Under the pieces are notes generated by a model. The model did no database searches. It was not told where the DNA came from and saw only the letters and a list, made by a program, of their open reading frames with translations. Shown piece by piece: positions 26,349 to 35,310 of a stretch of DNA of 64,000 bases. Every line of letters begins with the position of its first letter. Position 1 is the stretch's first letter. The position numbers and the translations under genes are program-made. The stretch spans positions 1,560,501 to 1,624,500 of the forward strand of contig NZ_CP045492.1 in the NCBI RefSeq assembly GCF_015500055.1, written 5' to 3'. This DNA is from Mesorhizobium sp. NBSH29 (lineage in GTDB: Bacteria; Pseudomonadota; Alphaproteobacteria; Rhizobiales; Rhizobiaceae).

Positions 26349-28493
26349 TTATTTGCGCAGTTCGCGCCGAAGGATCTTGCCGACATTCGTCTTCGGCAGT
26401 TCGTCGCGAAACTCGATGTGGCGCGGGCGCTTGTAGCCGGTGAGGTTCTCGCGGCAGTAGGAGATCAGTTCCTCGGCCGTCAGGTTCGGGTCTTTTTTGA
26501 CCACGAAGAGTTTAGGCACTTCGCCCGAGTGTTCATCGGGGACCCCGACAGCTGCCACTTCCAGCACGCCCGGATGCTTGGCAACCAGATCCTCCAGCTC
26601 ATTGGGATAGACGTTGAAGCCCGACACAAGGATCATGTCCTTCTTGCGGTCAACGATCTTGGTATAGCCGCGCCGGTCCATGATGCCGATATCGCCGGAT
26701 TTGAAAAATCCGTCAGAGGTCATCACCTTGGCGGTTTCCTCCGGCTGGTTCCAGTAACCCGCCATGACCTGCGGACCCTTGATGCAAATCTCGCCCGCTT
26801 CGCCCAACGGCAGCACCTTGCCGTCATCGTCGCGAATCGAGATTTCGGTCGAGGGGATAGGCAGGCCGATCGTGCCCGAGAACGTGTCGGCATCAAACCG
26901 GTTTGCGGTTGCCACCGGCGCCGTTTCGGAAAGGCCGTAGCCTTCCGAGATGACGATGCCGGTGAGCTGCTGCCAGCGCTCCGCCACTGCCGACTGCACA
27001 GCCATGCCGCCGCCAAAAGTCAGCAGCATTGGCTTGAAATCCAGCTTGCGGAAGTCCTCATTGTTCAACAGCGCGTTAAACAGCGTGTTGAGGCCGGGGA
27101 AGATGTTGATCGAATATTTTCCCAGTTCCTTGACGAAGGCCGGAATGTCGCGCGGGTTGGGGATGAGGATGTTGTGGCCGCCCTGCTGCATGCCCATCAG
27201 CGCGTTCACCGTCAGTGCGTAGATGTGATAAAGCGGCAGCGCGCAGGCAAAGGTCAGGGTCGCCGGTCGCGGCTTCTTGATATAGGCCGTCTCCATCCAC
27301 AAAAGGTTCTGGGTGACATTGGCCAGCACATTGCGGTGGAGCAGCATGGCGCCCTTGGAAACACCAGTGGTGCCGCCGGTATATTGCAAGAATGCCAGAT
27401 CGTCCGGGCCGACCTGCGGCGGCAGAAGCGCTTTGGTGTCACCCTCCTGAAGCGCCTGCTTGAAAAGCACGTGTCCCGGCAGCGACCATGCCGGAACGAG
27501 CTTCTTCACCCGCCGCACGACCAGATTGACGATAGTACCTTTGACGGTGCCGAGCATGTCGCCCATCGCTGCGACGATGACGTGGCGCACCGGAGTTTTC
27601 TTGATCACGGCTTGCAGCGTGCTCGCAAAATTCTCCAGGATGATAATCGCTTCCGCGCCAGAATCCTTGAGCTGGTGCTCCAGTTCGCGCGGCGTGTAGA
27701 GCGGATTGACATTCACCACCACGAACCCGGCCCTCAAGATGCCCATCAGGGCAACGGGATATTGCAGCACGTTAGGCATCATGATGGCGATCCGTGCGCC
27801 CTTCTTCAGGCCCTTGGACTGAAAATAAGCGCCCAGTTTGGTCGCCTCGCGTTCGAGCTCTGCATAGGTGATGGTCTGCCCCATGCAGGTAAAGGCGGGA
27901 CGCTCGGCATATTGCTTGCAGACGTCTCCCAACAGATCGCCGATGGAGGCAGCAGGCAGAGGGCCGAGTTCGGCCGGCATGTCCTGCGGATAGCTCGCAA
28001 GCCACGGCTTGACCGGTGCTTTTGCAGCCGTTTTCGATTTGCCGGCGGGCTTCCGGGAAGCGGTTGGCGGCGAAGACTTCGCAGCCGGCTTAGTCGGCGC
28101 CTTTGCCGCTTTGGCCTGCACGGCAGGCTTGCTCGTAACGTCTGCCTTGGCGGCAGTCTTCGTCACCGGTTTTGCAGCCGCTTTCGATTTCACGGCTGGC
28201 ATTCGGGAAGCGGCCGGTCCGGGAGATTTCGCTGCCGGCTTCGTTGGTGCCTTTGAAGTTTTGGCTGCCGGCTGGACTACAGGTTTGGCGGCGGTCGCTG
28301 GCTTGGAGGCGGTCTTGATCGTGGTCCTCACCACCGGTTTTGCAGCAGCCTTTGGAGCAGGGGAGGCCTTCACGGCCGCAGGTTTTGCAGCCTTTGTCTT
28401 GGCGGCTGTCTGGGCACTCGTCTTGCCGGCTGCGTCGGCAGTTTTGGATGCTTGTTTGCTCGCTGCCGCTTTGGTGTCAGACGCTTTTGCCAC
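26349..28493 (-). CDS. Long-chain acyl-CoA ligase with histone-like Ala/Lys/Pro N-terminal tail
   Basis: FadD-type AMP-forming ligase. The GTG at 28493 has a strong GAGGAG eight bases upstream and gives 714 residues. The frame stays open upstream. Residues 1 to about 175 are low complexity, dominated by Ala, Lys, Pro, Ser and Thr with repeats of KAPTKPAAKS and SRxPAxKSK type. They resemble eukaryotic H1 tails or bacterial AlgP-like proteins. The rest is a normal ligase: YTGGTTGVSKGAM near residue 370, GYGLSETAPV near 515, GDIGIMDRRGYTKIVDRKKD near 615 and the C-terminal KTNVGKILRRELRK with the catalytic Lys. The tail is not part of standard FadD (about 560 residues). Confidence 0.88.
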   Translation of the reverse strand: MAKASDTKAAASKQASKTADAAGKTSAQTAAKTKAAKPAAVKASPAPKAAAKPVVRTTIKTASKPATAAKPVVQPAAKTSKAPTKPAAKSPGPAASRMPAVKSKAAAKPVTKTAAKADVTSKPAVQAKAAKAPTKPAAKSSPPTASRKPAGKSKTAAKAPVKPWLASYPQDMPAELGPLPAASIGDLLGDVCKQYAERPAFTCMGQTITYAELEREATKLGAYFQSKGLKKGARIAIMMPNVLQYPVALMGILRAGFVVVNVNPLYTPRELEHQLKDSGAEAIIILENFASTLQAVIKKTPVRHVIVAAMGDMLGTVKGTIVNLVVRRVKKLVPAWSLPGHVLFKQALQEGDTKALLPPQVGPDDLAFLQYTGGTTGVSKGAMLLHRNVLANVTQNLLWMETAYIKKPRPATLTFACALPLYHIYALTVNALMGMQQGGHNILIPNPRDIPAFVKELGKYSINIFPGLNTLFNALLNNEDFRKLDFKPMLLTFGGGMAVQSAVAERWQQLTGIVISEGYGLSETAPVATANRFDADTFSGTIGLPIPSTEISIRDDDGKVLPLGEAGEICIKGPQVMAGYWNQPEETAKVMTSDGFFKSGDIGIMDRRGYTKIVDRKKDMILVSGFNVYPNELEDLVAKHPGVLEVAAVGVPDEHSGEVPKLFVVKKDPNLTAEELISYCRENLTGYKRPRHIEFRDELPKTNVGKILRRELRK

Positions 28494-28675
28494 AGATGTT
28501 CTCCTCGTTGCCGTCAATCGGTCGTTTCCTCGCCCGGCCACCGGAGCTGTTGTCCCGGGAGCGCTTGATGAACGCACCGCTGGTTAGGCCAGATGTTTTC
28601 TATCTATGGTCACAAAGCGCTGCCGCGCAAGTCGTGCCGCACGGTCAACCGGGCGCGCGGTGCTTCTCGCTGCGT

Positions 28676-29227
28676 CTACTGGCCATAGCCTTCATGGTCG
28701 TTCAGAAACGCTTTCTCTTCGGCGGTTGTTTCACGACCCAGCACCTTGTTGCGATGGGGAAAGCGGCCAAACCGGGCAATGATATCGCGGTGCTCAATGG
28801 CATATTTCAGCGAATCGCCCCCTTGCGTTTGAAACAGCTCCACACAGCGTTCCTGATCCGCCAGATGTTCAGAGTGCATGAACGGCATGAACAGGAACCT
28901 GCTGTGCACAGCGTCCAGTTGCTGATCCAGACTTCCCGCAAGCGCCGCCCGCGCCAGTGCCAGCGCCAGGGGATCAGAGGCAAAGGCTTTGCCCGTTGCG
29001 CGATACATGTTGCGCGAAAACTGATCGAGCACGATCACCGCTGCAAGCGCCGGCTCGGGCTCAAGCAGTGCTGCCGCCGGCACGTTCTGCATCAGTCGCT
29101 CATGAAGTCCCGCGAACCGCGCCCGTATTGTCGCGTCGGTTTGCGCATTCACCGAAAACCAGTCGCCAGGTTTGAGTTCATCGAACCAGAATGCGAGCAC
29201 TTCATTGTGCCATTTGCTGTTATTCAC
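28676..29227 (-). CDS. DUF924 family protein
   Basis: A 183-residue all-helical protein of the DUF924 (TPR-like) family, with the family motifs VLAFWFDEL, IVLDQFSRNMYR near residue 66, FLFMPFMHSEHLADQ near residue 108 and the terminal RFGRFPHRNKVLGR. The start is GTG at 29227 with GGGAG eight bases upstream. Function is unknown, and nothing in the flanking genes suggests one. Confidence 0.85.
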   Translation of the reverse strand: MNNSKWHNEVLAFWFDELKPGDWFSVNAQTDATIRARFAGLHERLMQNVPAAALLEPEPALAAVIVLDQFSRNMYRATGKAFASDPLALALARAALAGSLDQQLDAVHSRFLFMPFMHSEHLADQERCVELFQTQGGDSLKYAIEHRDIIARFGRFPHRNKVLGRETTAEEKAFLNDHEGYGQ

Positions 29228-29507
29228 GCCTCAAACTCCCTGCCGATCATCACGAACAACAGCATATCCATACGTCACGGGAAGCCAAAGCAGATACGCA
29301 ATCGACACCTCATGCATGTTTCTTGCACTATGCGGCGCGATAGAAACTGATTTCGGAAAAAAATTGCACCATTAAGGTAAATTGTGGAACTTTCTTCCGC
29401 TTACCATACGAAAGGCAAACCAGCAGTTCCAAAGCCGAACAATCTTTGCTTATATGCGCGCTTCCCGGGGCCAGGAATAGGACCCGTAAAACACAGGGGA
29501 GTGCTCA

Positions 29508-31103
29508 ATGAAAATTAAAACGAGTTTTGCGGCCGCGTTATTGGCTGCGACGATGATGTCTGGTGCAGCCAGCGCCAAGACCTTCGTCTACTGCTCGGAA
29601 GGATCGCCGGAAGGCTTTGATCCAGGGATGTACACCGCCGGCACGACATTCGATGCCGCCGCCCACACTGTTTACAACCGCCTTCTCGAATTCGAGCCCG
29701 GCACGACGAACCCGGTTGCCGGTCTCGCCGAGAGCTGGGAAATTTCTGATGATGGCCTCGAATACACGTTCAAGATTCGCCCAGGCGTCAAGTTTCAGAC
29801 CACCGAATTTTTCACCCCGACGCGTGATCTTAATGCTGACGACGTGGTGTTCTCCTACGAACGCCAGTGGAAGACAGACAATCCTTGGCACCAGTATGTA
29901 GCGGGTACTGCCTGGGAGTACTTCAACAGCATGGGCCTGCCGGACCTTCTGGAGTCGATCGAAAAGGTCGATGACATGACGGTGAAGTTCAAGATCAAGC
30001 GCAAGGAAGCTCCGCTTCTGGCAAACATGGCGATGCCATTCGCTTCGATCATGTCGAAGGAATATGCCGACAAGCTTCAGGCTGACGGCAAGATGGAACA
30101 GCTCAACCAGATGCCGCTCGGCACCGGTCCGTTCGCATTCGTTGCCTATCAGCAGGATGCCGTCATCCGCTTTAAGTCGAATGCCGACTATTGGGGTGGC
30201 AAGCAGAAGATCGACGATCTGGTGTTTGCAATCACCACCGATGCTGCCGTGCGCTACCAGAAGCTGAAGGCTGGCGAATGCCATTTGATGCCTTATCCAA
30301 ACTCAGCAGATGTTGAAGCTATGAAGGCTGATCCGGACCTTCAGGTTATGGAGCAGGAAGGCCTGAACGTTGCCTATCTGGCCTACAACGCCTTGGTGGC
30401 TCCGTTCGACAAGGTCGAGGTCCGCAAGGCACTCAACATGGCCATCAACAAGCCCGCTATCGTCGACGCCGTGTTCCAGGGTGCAGCGACGCCTGCCAAG
30501 AACCCGATCCCACCGACAATGTGGTCGTATAATGATGCGATCGAAGACGACAAGTATGATCCTGAAGCAGCAAAGAAGATGCTTGAGGATGCTGGCGTAA
30601 AAGACCTTTCCATGAAGGTCTGGGCTATGCCAGTGGCACGTCCATACATGCTCAACGCACGTCGTGCAGCTGAGCTTATCCAGTCGGATTTTGCGAAGGT
30701 TGGCGTGAAGGTTGAGATCGTAACCCATGATTGGGCCGAGTATCTGAAGCTCTCCAAGGACAAGGACCGCGACGGCGCTGTGTTGCTGGGCTGGACCGGT
30801 GACAATGGTGATCCGGACAACTTCCTCGACACGCTTCTGGGTTGCGATGGTATTGGCGGCAACAACCGTGCGCAGTGGTGCAACGAAGAGTTCGATGCAC
30901 TGGTGACCAAGGCAAAGGAATCCACCGACAAAGCCGAGCGCACTAAGCTCTACGAAGAAGCGCAGGTGATTTTTAAGCGCGAAGCTCCATGGGCGACGCT
31001 TGATCACTCGCTGTCGGTCGTTCCTGCCCGCAAGGGTGTGACCGGCTTCCATCAGAGCCCGCTGGGTGACTTCGCCTTCGACGGCGTCGACATCACCGAG
31101 TAA
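29508..31103 (+). CDS. dppA: Dipeptide ABC transporter substrate-binding protein (DppA-like)
   Basis: Periplasmic solute-binding protein of family 5, 531 residues. The signal peptide (MKIKTSFAAALLAATMM..ASAKT) is clear, with cleavage after ASA near residue 23. The body follows DppA closely: VYCSEGSPEGFDPGMYT, AHTVYNRLLEFEPGTT, the TGPFAFVAYQQDAVIRF region near residue 200 and GWTGDNGDPDNFL near residue 425. AGGGGAG precedes the ATG. It heads a five-gene importer operon. DppA proteins carry dipeptides, and in some bacteria heme or 5-aminolevulinate. Specificity is inferred from family only. Confidence 0.9.
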   Translation: MKIKTSFAAALLAATMMSGAASAKTFVYCSEGSPEGFDPGMYTAGTTFDAAAHTVYNRLLEFEPGTTNPVAGLAESWEISDDGLEYTFKIRPGVKFQTTEFFTPTRDLNADDVVFSYERQWKTDNPWHQYVAGTAWEYFNSMGLPDLLESIEKVDDMTVKFKIKRKEAPLLANMAMPFASIMSKEYADKLQADGKMEQLNQMPLGTGPFAFVAYQQDAVIRFKSNADYWGGKQKIDDLVFAITTDAAVRYQKLKAGECHLMPYPNSADVEAMKADPDLQVMEQEGLNVAYLAYNALVAPFDKVEVRKALNMAINKPAIVDAVFQGAATPAKNPIPPTMWSYNDAIEDDKYDPEAAKKMLEDAGVKDLSMKVWAMPVARPYMLNARRAAELIQSDFAKVGVKVEIVTHDWAEYLKLSKDKDRDGAVLLGWTGDNGDPDNFLDTLLGCDGIGGNNRAQWCNEEFDALVTKAKESTDKAERTKLYEEAQVIFKREAPWATLDHSLSVVPARKGVTGFHQSPLGDFAFDGVDITE

Positions 31104-31125
31104 TACCGGCTCCTGTCATCGGATT

Positions 31126-31154
31126 GGGGGCGCTCAGATTCGGGCGCCCCTTTT
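31126..31154 (+). terminator. Hairpin with T-run between dppA and dppB
   Basis: GGGGCGC (31127-31133) pairs with GCGCCCC (31144-31150) around a 10-base loop, followed by TTTT. It sits 23 bases after the dppA stop codon. The position suggests partial termination that raises binding-protein levels relative to the membrane components. Confidence 0.7.
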
Positions 31155-31205
31155 CCATTATCGTGCTACCAAGACTGAGCCACGGTAGGTTTAAAAGGTT
31201 CACCA

Positions 31206-32210
31206 ATGTTGCGCTTTTTCCTGGGACGGCTGGCCGTCCTCATCCCGACATTTATCGGGGTTTCGATAGTTGCATTTTCATTCATTCGGATGTTGCCAGG
31301 CGACCCGGTCGAGCTGATGTCCGGCGAACGGGTTATGTCGCCAGAGCGTCATGCGCAGATTTCCGCGCAGCTCGGATACGACCGGCCTCTTGTGGTTCAA
31401 TATTTCGATTATATTGGCGGAGTTTTGACCGGTGATTTCGGCAATTCGCTGGTCACCAAGCAGCCGATCATCGAACAGTTTGGCGCTCTTTTCCCGGCCA
31501 CTCTCGAGCTTTCGTTCTGCGCGATTGTGCTGGCGGTCGTTCTGGGCATTCCCGCCGGCATCTTCGCGGCTATCAAGCGCGGGTCATTCTGGGACCAGTC
31601 GATCATGGGCACTGCCCTCGTCGGCTATTCCATGCCGATCTTCTGGTGGGGCCTTCTGCTCATTATCCTGTTCTCAGGCATCTTGCAGTGGACGCCTGTC
31701 TCGGGTCGCATCTCCTATCTGTATTATTTTCCACCCGTTACCGGTTTCATGCTGGTCGATTCGCTTCTGTCGGGACAGGCGGGCGCGTTCAAATCCGCAG
31801 TCAGCCATCTCATTTTGCCCTCTGTGGTTCTGTCCACCATCCCACTCGCCGTCATTGCGCGCCAGACACGCTCGGCAATGCTTGAGGTGCTCGGCGAGGA
31901 TTATGTCCGCACCGCGCGCGCCAAAGGCCTTTCGCCCTTCCGCGTCGTCGGCGTCCATGCGCTGCGTAATGCCCTGATCCCGGTTATCACCACGATCGGG
32001 CTGCAGGTTGGCGTCCTGCTGGCGGGCGCCATTCTCACCGAAACCATCTTCTCCTGGCCCGGCATCGGCAAGTGGATGGTGGATTCAGTATCGCGCCGCG
32101 ACTATCCCGTCATCCAAAGTGGCCTGCTTTTGATCGCGGCCATCATCATGGTGGTGAACCTCATGGTCGACCTTCTCTATGGTCTCATCAATCCACGTAT
32201 CCGGCACTGA
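31206..32210 (+). CDS. dppB: Dipeptide ABC transporter permease (DppB-like)
   Basis: Inner-membrane permease of 334 residues with six predicted helices. The N-terminus LRFFLGRLAVLIPTFIGVS and LPGDPVELMSGERVMSPER near residue 37 are typical of DppB. The ATPase-contact loop is VLGEDYVRTARAKGLSPFRV near residue 225 (EAA-like motif ending in G...P). The start lies about 100 bases after dppA, behind the hairpin. It pairs with DppC to form the channel. Confidence 0.92.
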   Translation: MLRFFLGRLAVLIPTFIGVSIVAFSFIRMLPGDPVELMSGERVMSPERHAQISAQLGYDRPLVVQYFDYIGGVLTGDFGNSLVTKQPIIEQFGALFPATLELSFCAIVLAVVLGIPAGIFAAIKRGSFWDQSIMGTALVGYSMPIFWWGLLLIILFSGILQWTPVSGRISYLYYFPPVTGFMLVDSLLSGQAGAFKSAVSHLILPSVVLSTIPLAVIARQTRSAMLEVLGEDYVRTARAKGLSPFRVVGVHALRNALIPVITTIGLQVGVLLAGAILTETIFSWPGIGKWMVDSVSRRDYPVIQSGLLLIAAIIMVVNLMVDLLYGLINPRIRH

Positions 32211-32221
32211 AGGACAGGGTC

Positions 32222-33136
32222 ATGACAGCTACGACCACTTCCCCCGCCACCGGAACCGAACCCGGCACCACGCGTCGCGAGATGTTTGCCGAATTCTGGT
32301 ATTATTTCGCCGAAAACCGCGGTGCGGTTCTCGGGCTATGGGTTTTCCTGGCGCTCGTCATCATCGCGATTCTGGCGCCCTACATTGCCCCCTACGGTTC
32401 CGCCCAGCGCATTGATGGCTCCAACCTCCTGCCACCGTTCTGGCAGGAAGGGGGCAGCTTTTCGCATATTCTGGGTACTGACCCGATTGGCCGCGACGTG
32501 CTTTCGCGCCTTATCTACGGTGCGCGCTTCTCACTCTTTATCGGTGTCTTCGTCACGACCATTGCGCTCTTGGGCGGGATATTCGTGGGCGTGATCGCCG
32601 GCTATGCCGGTGGCTGGATCGACACCATCATCATGCGCATCATGGACGTCATCCTGGCGTTTCCGTCACTGCTTCTGGCGCTGGTGCTGGTCGCGGTGCT
32701 TGGACCCGGCCTCACCAATGCGATGATCGCCATTGCGCTGGTGCTGCAACCTCACTTCGTGCGCCTGACGCGCGCGGCGGTGATGGCTGAGAAGAACCGC
32801 GACTATGTAACGGCGGCGCGCGTTTCGGGCGCCGGGCATCTGCGCTTGATGTTCCGCACGATTTTGCCGAACTGCATGGCACCGCTGATCGTGCAGGCAA
32901 CGCTGTCATTTTCCAATGCCATTCTGGATGCCGCAGCACTCGGCTTCCTTGGCATGGGCGCACAGCCGCCGACACCGGAATGGGGCACCATGCTGGCGGA
33001 AGCCCGCGAGTTCATTTTGCGTGCCTGGTGGGTTGTCACCTTCCCCGGTCTGGCCATCCTGATCACCGTTCTCGCCATCAATCTGATGGGCGACGGCCTG
33101 CGCGATGCGCTTGATCCCAAGCTGAAGAGGTCGTGA
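32222..33136 (+). CDS. dppC: Dipeptide ABC transporter permease (DppC-like)
   Basis: Second permease, 304 residues with six helices. The ATG at 32222 is chosen because upstream in-frame ATGs lie inside dppB. The N-terminal tail (MTATTTSPATGTEPG) is polar, then helix one begins near residue 35. Family motifs: ILGTDPIGRDVLSRLIYGAR near residue 85 and the coupling loop NRDYVTAARVSGAGHLRLMF near residue 185. It starts 11 bases after dppB. Confidence 0.92.
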   Translation: MTATTTSPATGTEPGTTRREMFAEFWYYFAENRGAVLGLWVFLALVIIAILAPYIAPYGSAQRIDGSNLLPPFWQEGGSFSHILGTDPIGRDVLSRLIYGARFSLFIGVFVTTIALLGGIFVGVIAGYAGGWIDTIIMRIMDVILAFPSLLLALVLVAVLGPGLTNAMIAIALVLQPHFVRLTRAAVMAEKNRDYVTAARVSGAGHLRLMFRTILPNCMAPLIVQATLSFSNAILDAAALGFLGMGAQPPTPEWGTMLAEAREFILRAWWVVTFPGLAILITVLAINLMGDGLRDALDPKLKRS

Positions 33137-33138
33137 CC

Positions 33139-33978
33139 ATGGCGCTGCTTGAAATCGAAAACCTCGTCGTCGAGTTTGAGACGGCAAGCGGTCCCTTCCG
33201 GGCGGTTGATGGCGTCTCGCTGTCGGTCGAAAAGCGCGAAGTGCTGGCCATCGTCGGCGAAAGCGGCTCGGGCAAATCCGTGTCGATGCTGGCCGTCATG
33301 GGGCTGTTGCCCTGGACGGCCACCGTCACTGCTGACAAGATGGAATTCAACGGGATCGACCTGCAGAAGCTCGATCTGGCTGAGCGCCGCAAGATCATCG
33401 GCAAGGATATGGCCATGATCTTCCAGGAGCCGATGGCCAGCCTCAATCCGTGCTTCACAGTCGGCTTCCAGATCGAGGAAGTGCTTGGCGCCCATATGGG
33501 GATGAACAAGGCGGAACGTCGCAAACGCGCCATCGAGCTGATGGAGCAGGTCGGCATTCCAGAACCTGCTGAAAGGCTTGGCAGTTACCCGCACCAGATG
33601 TCGGGCGGCCAGTGCCAGCGCGTGATGATCGCCATCGCGATTGCCTGCGACCCCAAGCTGCTCATTGCCGACGAACCGACAACCGCGCTCGACGTGACCA
33701 TCCAGAAGCAGATCCTCGATCTGTTGATGGATTTGCAGGTCAAGACCGGCATGGGCCTGATCATGATCACCCATAATATGGGCGTTGTGGCTGAAACAGC
33801 AGATCGCGTCATTGTCCAGTACAAGGGGCGCAAGATGGAAGAGGCCGACGTTCTGTCGCTGTTCGAGAACCCGCAGAACGCCTATACGCGCGCGCTTCTT
33901 TCAGCACTTCCTGACAATGCCACCGGCGACCGGCTGCCCACCATTGCGGGCTTCATGGAAGAGGAGAATGCGCGATGA
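33139..33978 (+). CDS. dppD: Dipeptide ABC transporter ATP-binding protein (DppD-like)
   Basis: ATPase subunit of 279 residues. Walker A is GESGSGKSV near residue 39, the signature is MSGGQCQR near residue 154 (Cys where Arg is usual, a mild variant) and Walker B is [12 protein letters not shown]. The C-terminal tail is short. It lacks the full C-terminal oligopeptide transporter extension with clustered Cys found in some DppD proteins. The start is the ATG at 33139, just after the dppC stop. It overlaps dppF by four bases. Confidence 0.91.
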   Translation: MALLEIENLVVEFETASGPFRAVDGVSLSVEKREVLAIVGESGSGKSVSMLAVMGLLPWTATVTADKMEFNGIDLQKLDLAERRKIIGKDMAMIFQEPMASLNPCFTVGFQIEEVLGAHMGMNKAERRKRAIELMEQVGIPEPAERLGSYPHQMSGGQCQRVMIAIAIACDPKLLIADEPTTALDVTIQKQILDLLMDLQVKTGMGLIMITHNMGVVAETADRVIVQYKGRKMEEADVLSLFENPQNAYTRALLSALPDNATGDRLPTIAGFMEEENAR

Positions 33979-34805
33979 GCGAGATTATCGTCGAAGGCAA
34001 AAACCTTGTGCGCGACTACCACATGGCAGGCGGATTGTTTACCAAATCGCGCACCGTTCATGCCGTCAAGGATGTGAACTTCAAGGTAGAAAAGGGCAAG
34101 ACGCTAGCCATTGTGGGCGAATCCGGCTGCGGCAAGTCCACTCTGGCGCGCATCATCACCCTGATCGACCCGGCCACCAATGGCGATTTGTTTATTGAGG
34201 GCGAAAAGGTCGATATTGCCAAGCAGACACTCACTGCCGAGATGCGCCGCAAGGTACAGATCGTGTTCCAGAACCCCTATGGTTCGCTGAACCCGCGCCA
34301 GAAAATCGGCGATGTTCTGGGCGAACCGTTGAAGATCAACACCGGGGTAAAGTCTGCCGAGCGACGTGACCGCGCCATGGCCATGCTCAAAAAGGTCGGC
34401 CTGGAAGAAAAGCACTACAACCGCTATCCGCACATGTTTTCGGGCGGCCAGCGCCAGCGCATCGCCATTGCGCGCGCGCTGATGCTGAACCCCAGCCTGC
34501 TCGTTCTGGATGAGCCCGTGTCAGCGCTCGATCTTTCGGTTCAGGCACAAGTGCTGAACCTGCTTGCCGACCTTCAGGACGAGTTCCAGCTCACCTATGT
34601 GTTCATCAGCCATGATCTTTCCGTGGTGCGTTACATCGCCGATGAGGTGATGGTGATGTATTATGGTGAGGCGGTGGAATATGGCACGCGCGAAGCCGTG
34701 TTTTCCAATCCCCAGCATGATTACACCAAGACCCTTTTCGCCGCGACGCCGCGGGCAAATGTCGAAAGCATCCGCGCCCGCATCGCCGCCAAGAAAGCCG
34801 CCTGA
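33975..34805 (+). CDS. dppF: Dipeptide ABC transporter ATP-binding protein (DppF-like)
   Basis: Second ATPase, 276 residues. Walker A GESGCGKSTL lies near residue 48, Q-loop region FQNPYGSLNPRQKIGDVLGE near residue 97, signature FSGGQRQR near residue 155 and Walker B LLVLDEPVSALDLS near residue 176. The ATGA overlap with dppD shows translational coupling. The operon ends here with a terminator whose stem begins inside the last codons. Confidence 0.92.
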   Translation: MSEIIVEGKNLVRDYHMAGGLFTKSRTVHAVKDVNFKVEKGKTLAIVGESGCGKSTLARIITLIDPATNGDLFIEGEKVDIAKQTLTAEMRRKVQIVFQNPYGSLNPRQKIGDVLGEPLKINTGVKSAERRDRAMAMLKKVGLEEKHYNRYPHMFSGGQRQRIAIARALMLNPSLLVLDEPVSALDLSVQAQVLNLLADLQDEFQLTYVFISHDLSVVRYIADEVMVMYYGEAVEYGTREAVFSNPQHDYTKTLFAATPRANVESIRARIAAKKAA

Positions 34806-34818
34806 CCGGGCGGCTTTT
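34796..34818 (+). terminator. Rho-independent terminator of dpp operon
   Basis: AGCCGCC (34796-34802) pairs with GGCGGCT (34809-34815) and is followed by TTT. The left arm contains the dppF stop codon region, so the hairpin closes directly on the end of the coding sequence. The modE gene on the other strand ends about 140 bases further on. Confidence 0.65.
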
Positions 34819-34956
34819 GCTCTCCATCCGTTTGCAGTCGCGCCCGCGCCCGCCATCATGCGCAGGGTAGGGCGTGGAGGACAAAATGCCAGCGGGTGCC
34901 ACGCGCAAGCAGCGTGAGGCAATCGGCCATCCTGAAAAATCGGGGGCCTTTTGTCT

Positions 34957-35310
34957 CTAAGAAGCTGCTTCGATTTCTTTTTCCAATTGCGCGAAACCGG
35001 CTTCCACGATGGGCGTGGTTGCAGCCTCTATGGCACGGTAATGTGTGACCAGAGCGCGGCCCACTGGTGTGAGTGCCGCACCGCCGCCGCTTTTGCCGCC
35101 GGTTTTTGCGACCAATACGGGTTTGCCCAGAATCTTGCCGGTTTCTTCCACCAGATCCCAGGCGCGCTTGTAGGACATGCCGATGGCGCGGGCGCCAGCA
35201 GAGATGGAGCCGCAAGCTTCGATCTGCTCCAGCAAATTGATCTTGCCGGGGCCGATGCGCCCTCCTGGAATGAGGTCCACCCGCAGGCTGTGTTTTGCAA
35301 TCCGGGGCAT
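34957..35310 (-). CDS. modE: ModE-type winged-helix regulator lacking the molybdate-binding domain
   Basis: A 117-residue LysR-like winged-helix protein of the ModE N-terminal family: GPGKINLLEQIEACGSISAG near residue 20, GMSYKRAWDLVEE near residue 43 and the GGKSGGGAALTPVGRALV wing near residue 68. Full ModE has about 260 residues with two C-terminal molybdate-binding (TOBE) domains. These are absent, so molybdate sensing would need another partner or works differently. Its ATG overlaps the modC stop (TAATG), placing it last in modABCE. It may act on the modA promoter. Confidence 0.83.
   Translation of the reverse strand: MPRIAKHSLRVDLIPGGRIGPGKINLLEQIEACGSISAGARAIGMSYKRAWDLVEETGKILGKPVLVAKTGGKSGGGAALTPVGRALVTHYRAIEAATTPIVEAGFAQLEKEIEAAS

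Noticed and set aside
26418-28256. 612-codon plus-strand frame opposite the acyl-CoA ligase
   Set aside because: Shadow of the ligase gene; low-complexity tail gives Gly/Arg/Phe-rich junk in this frame.
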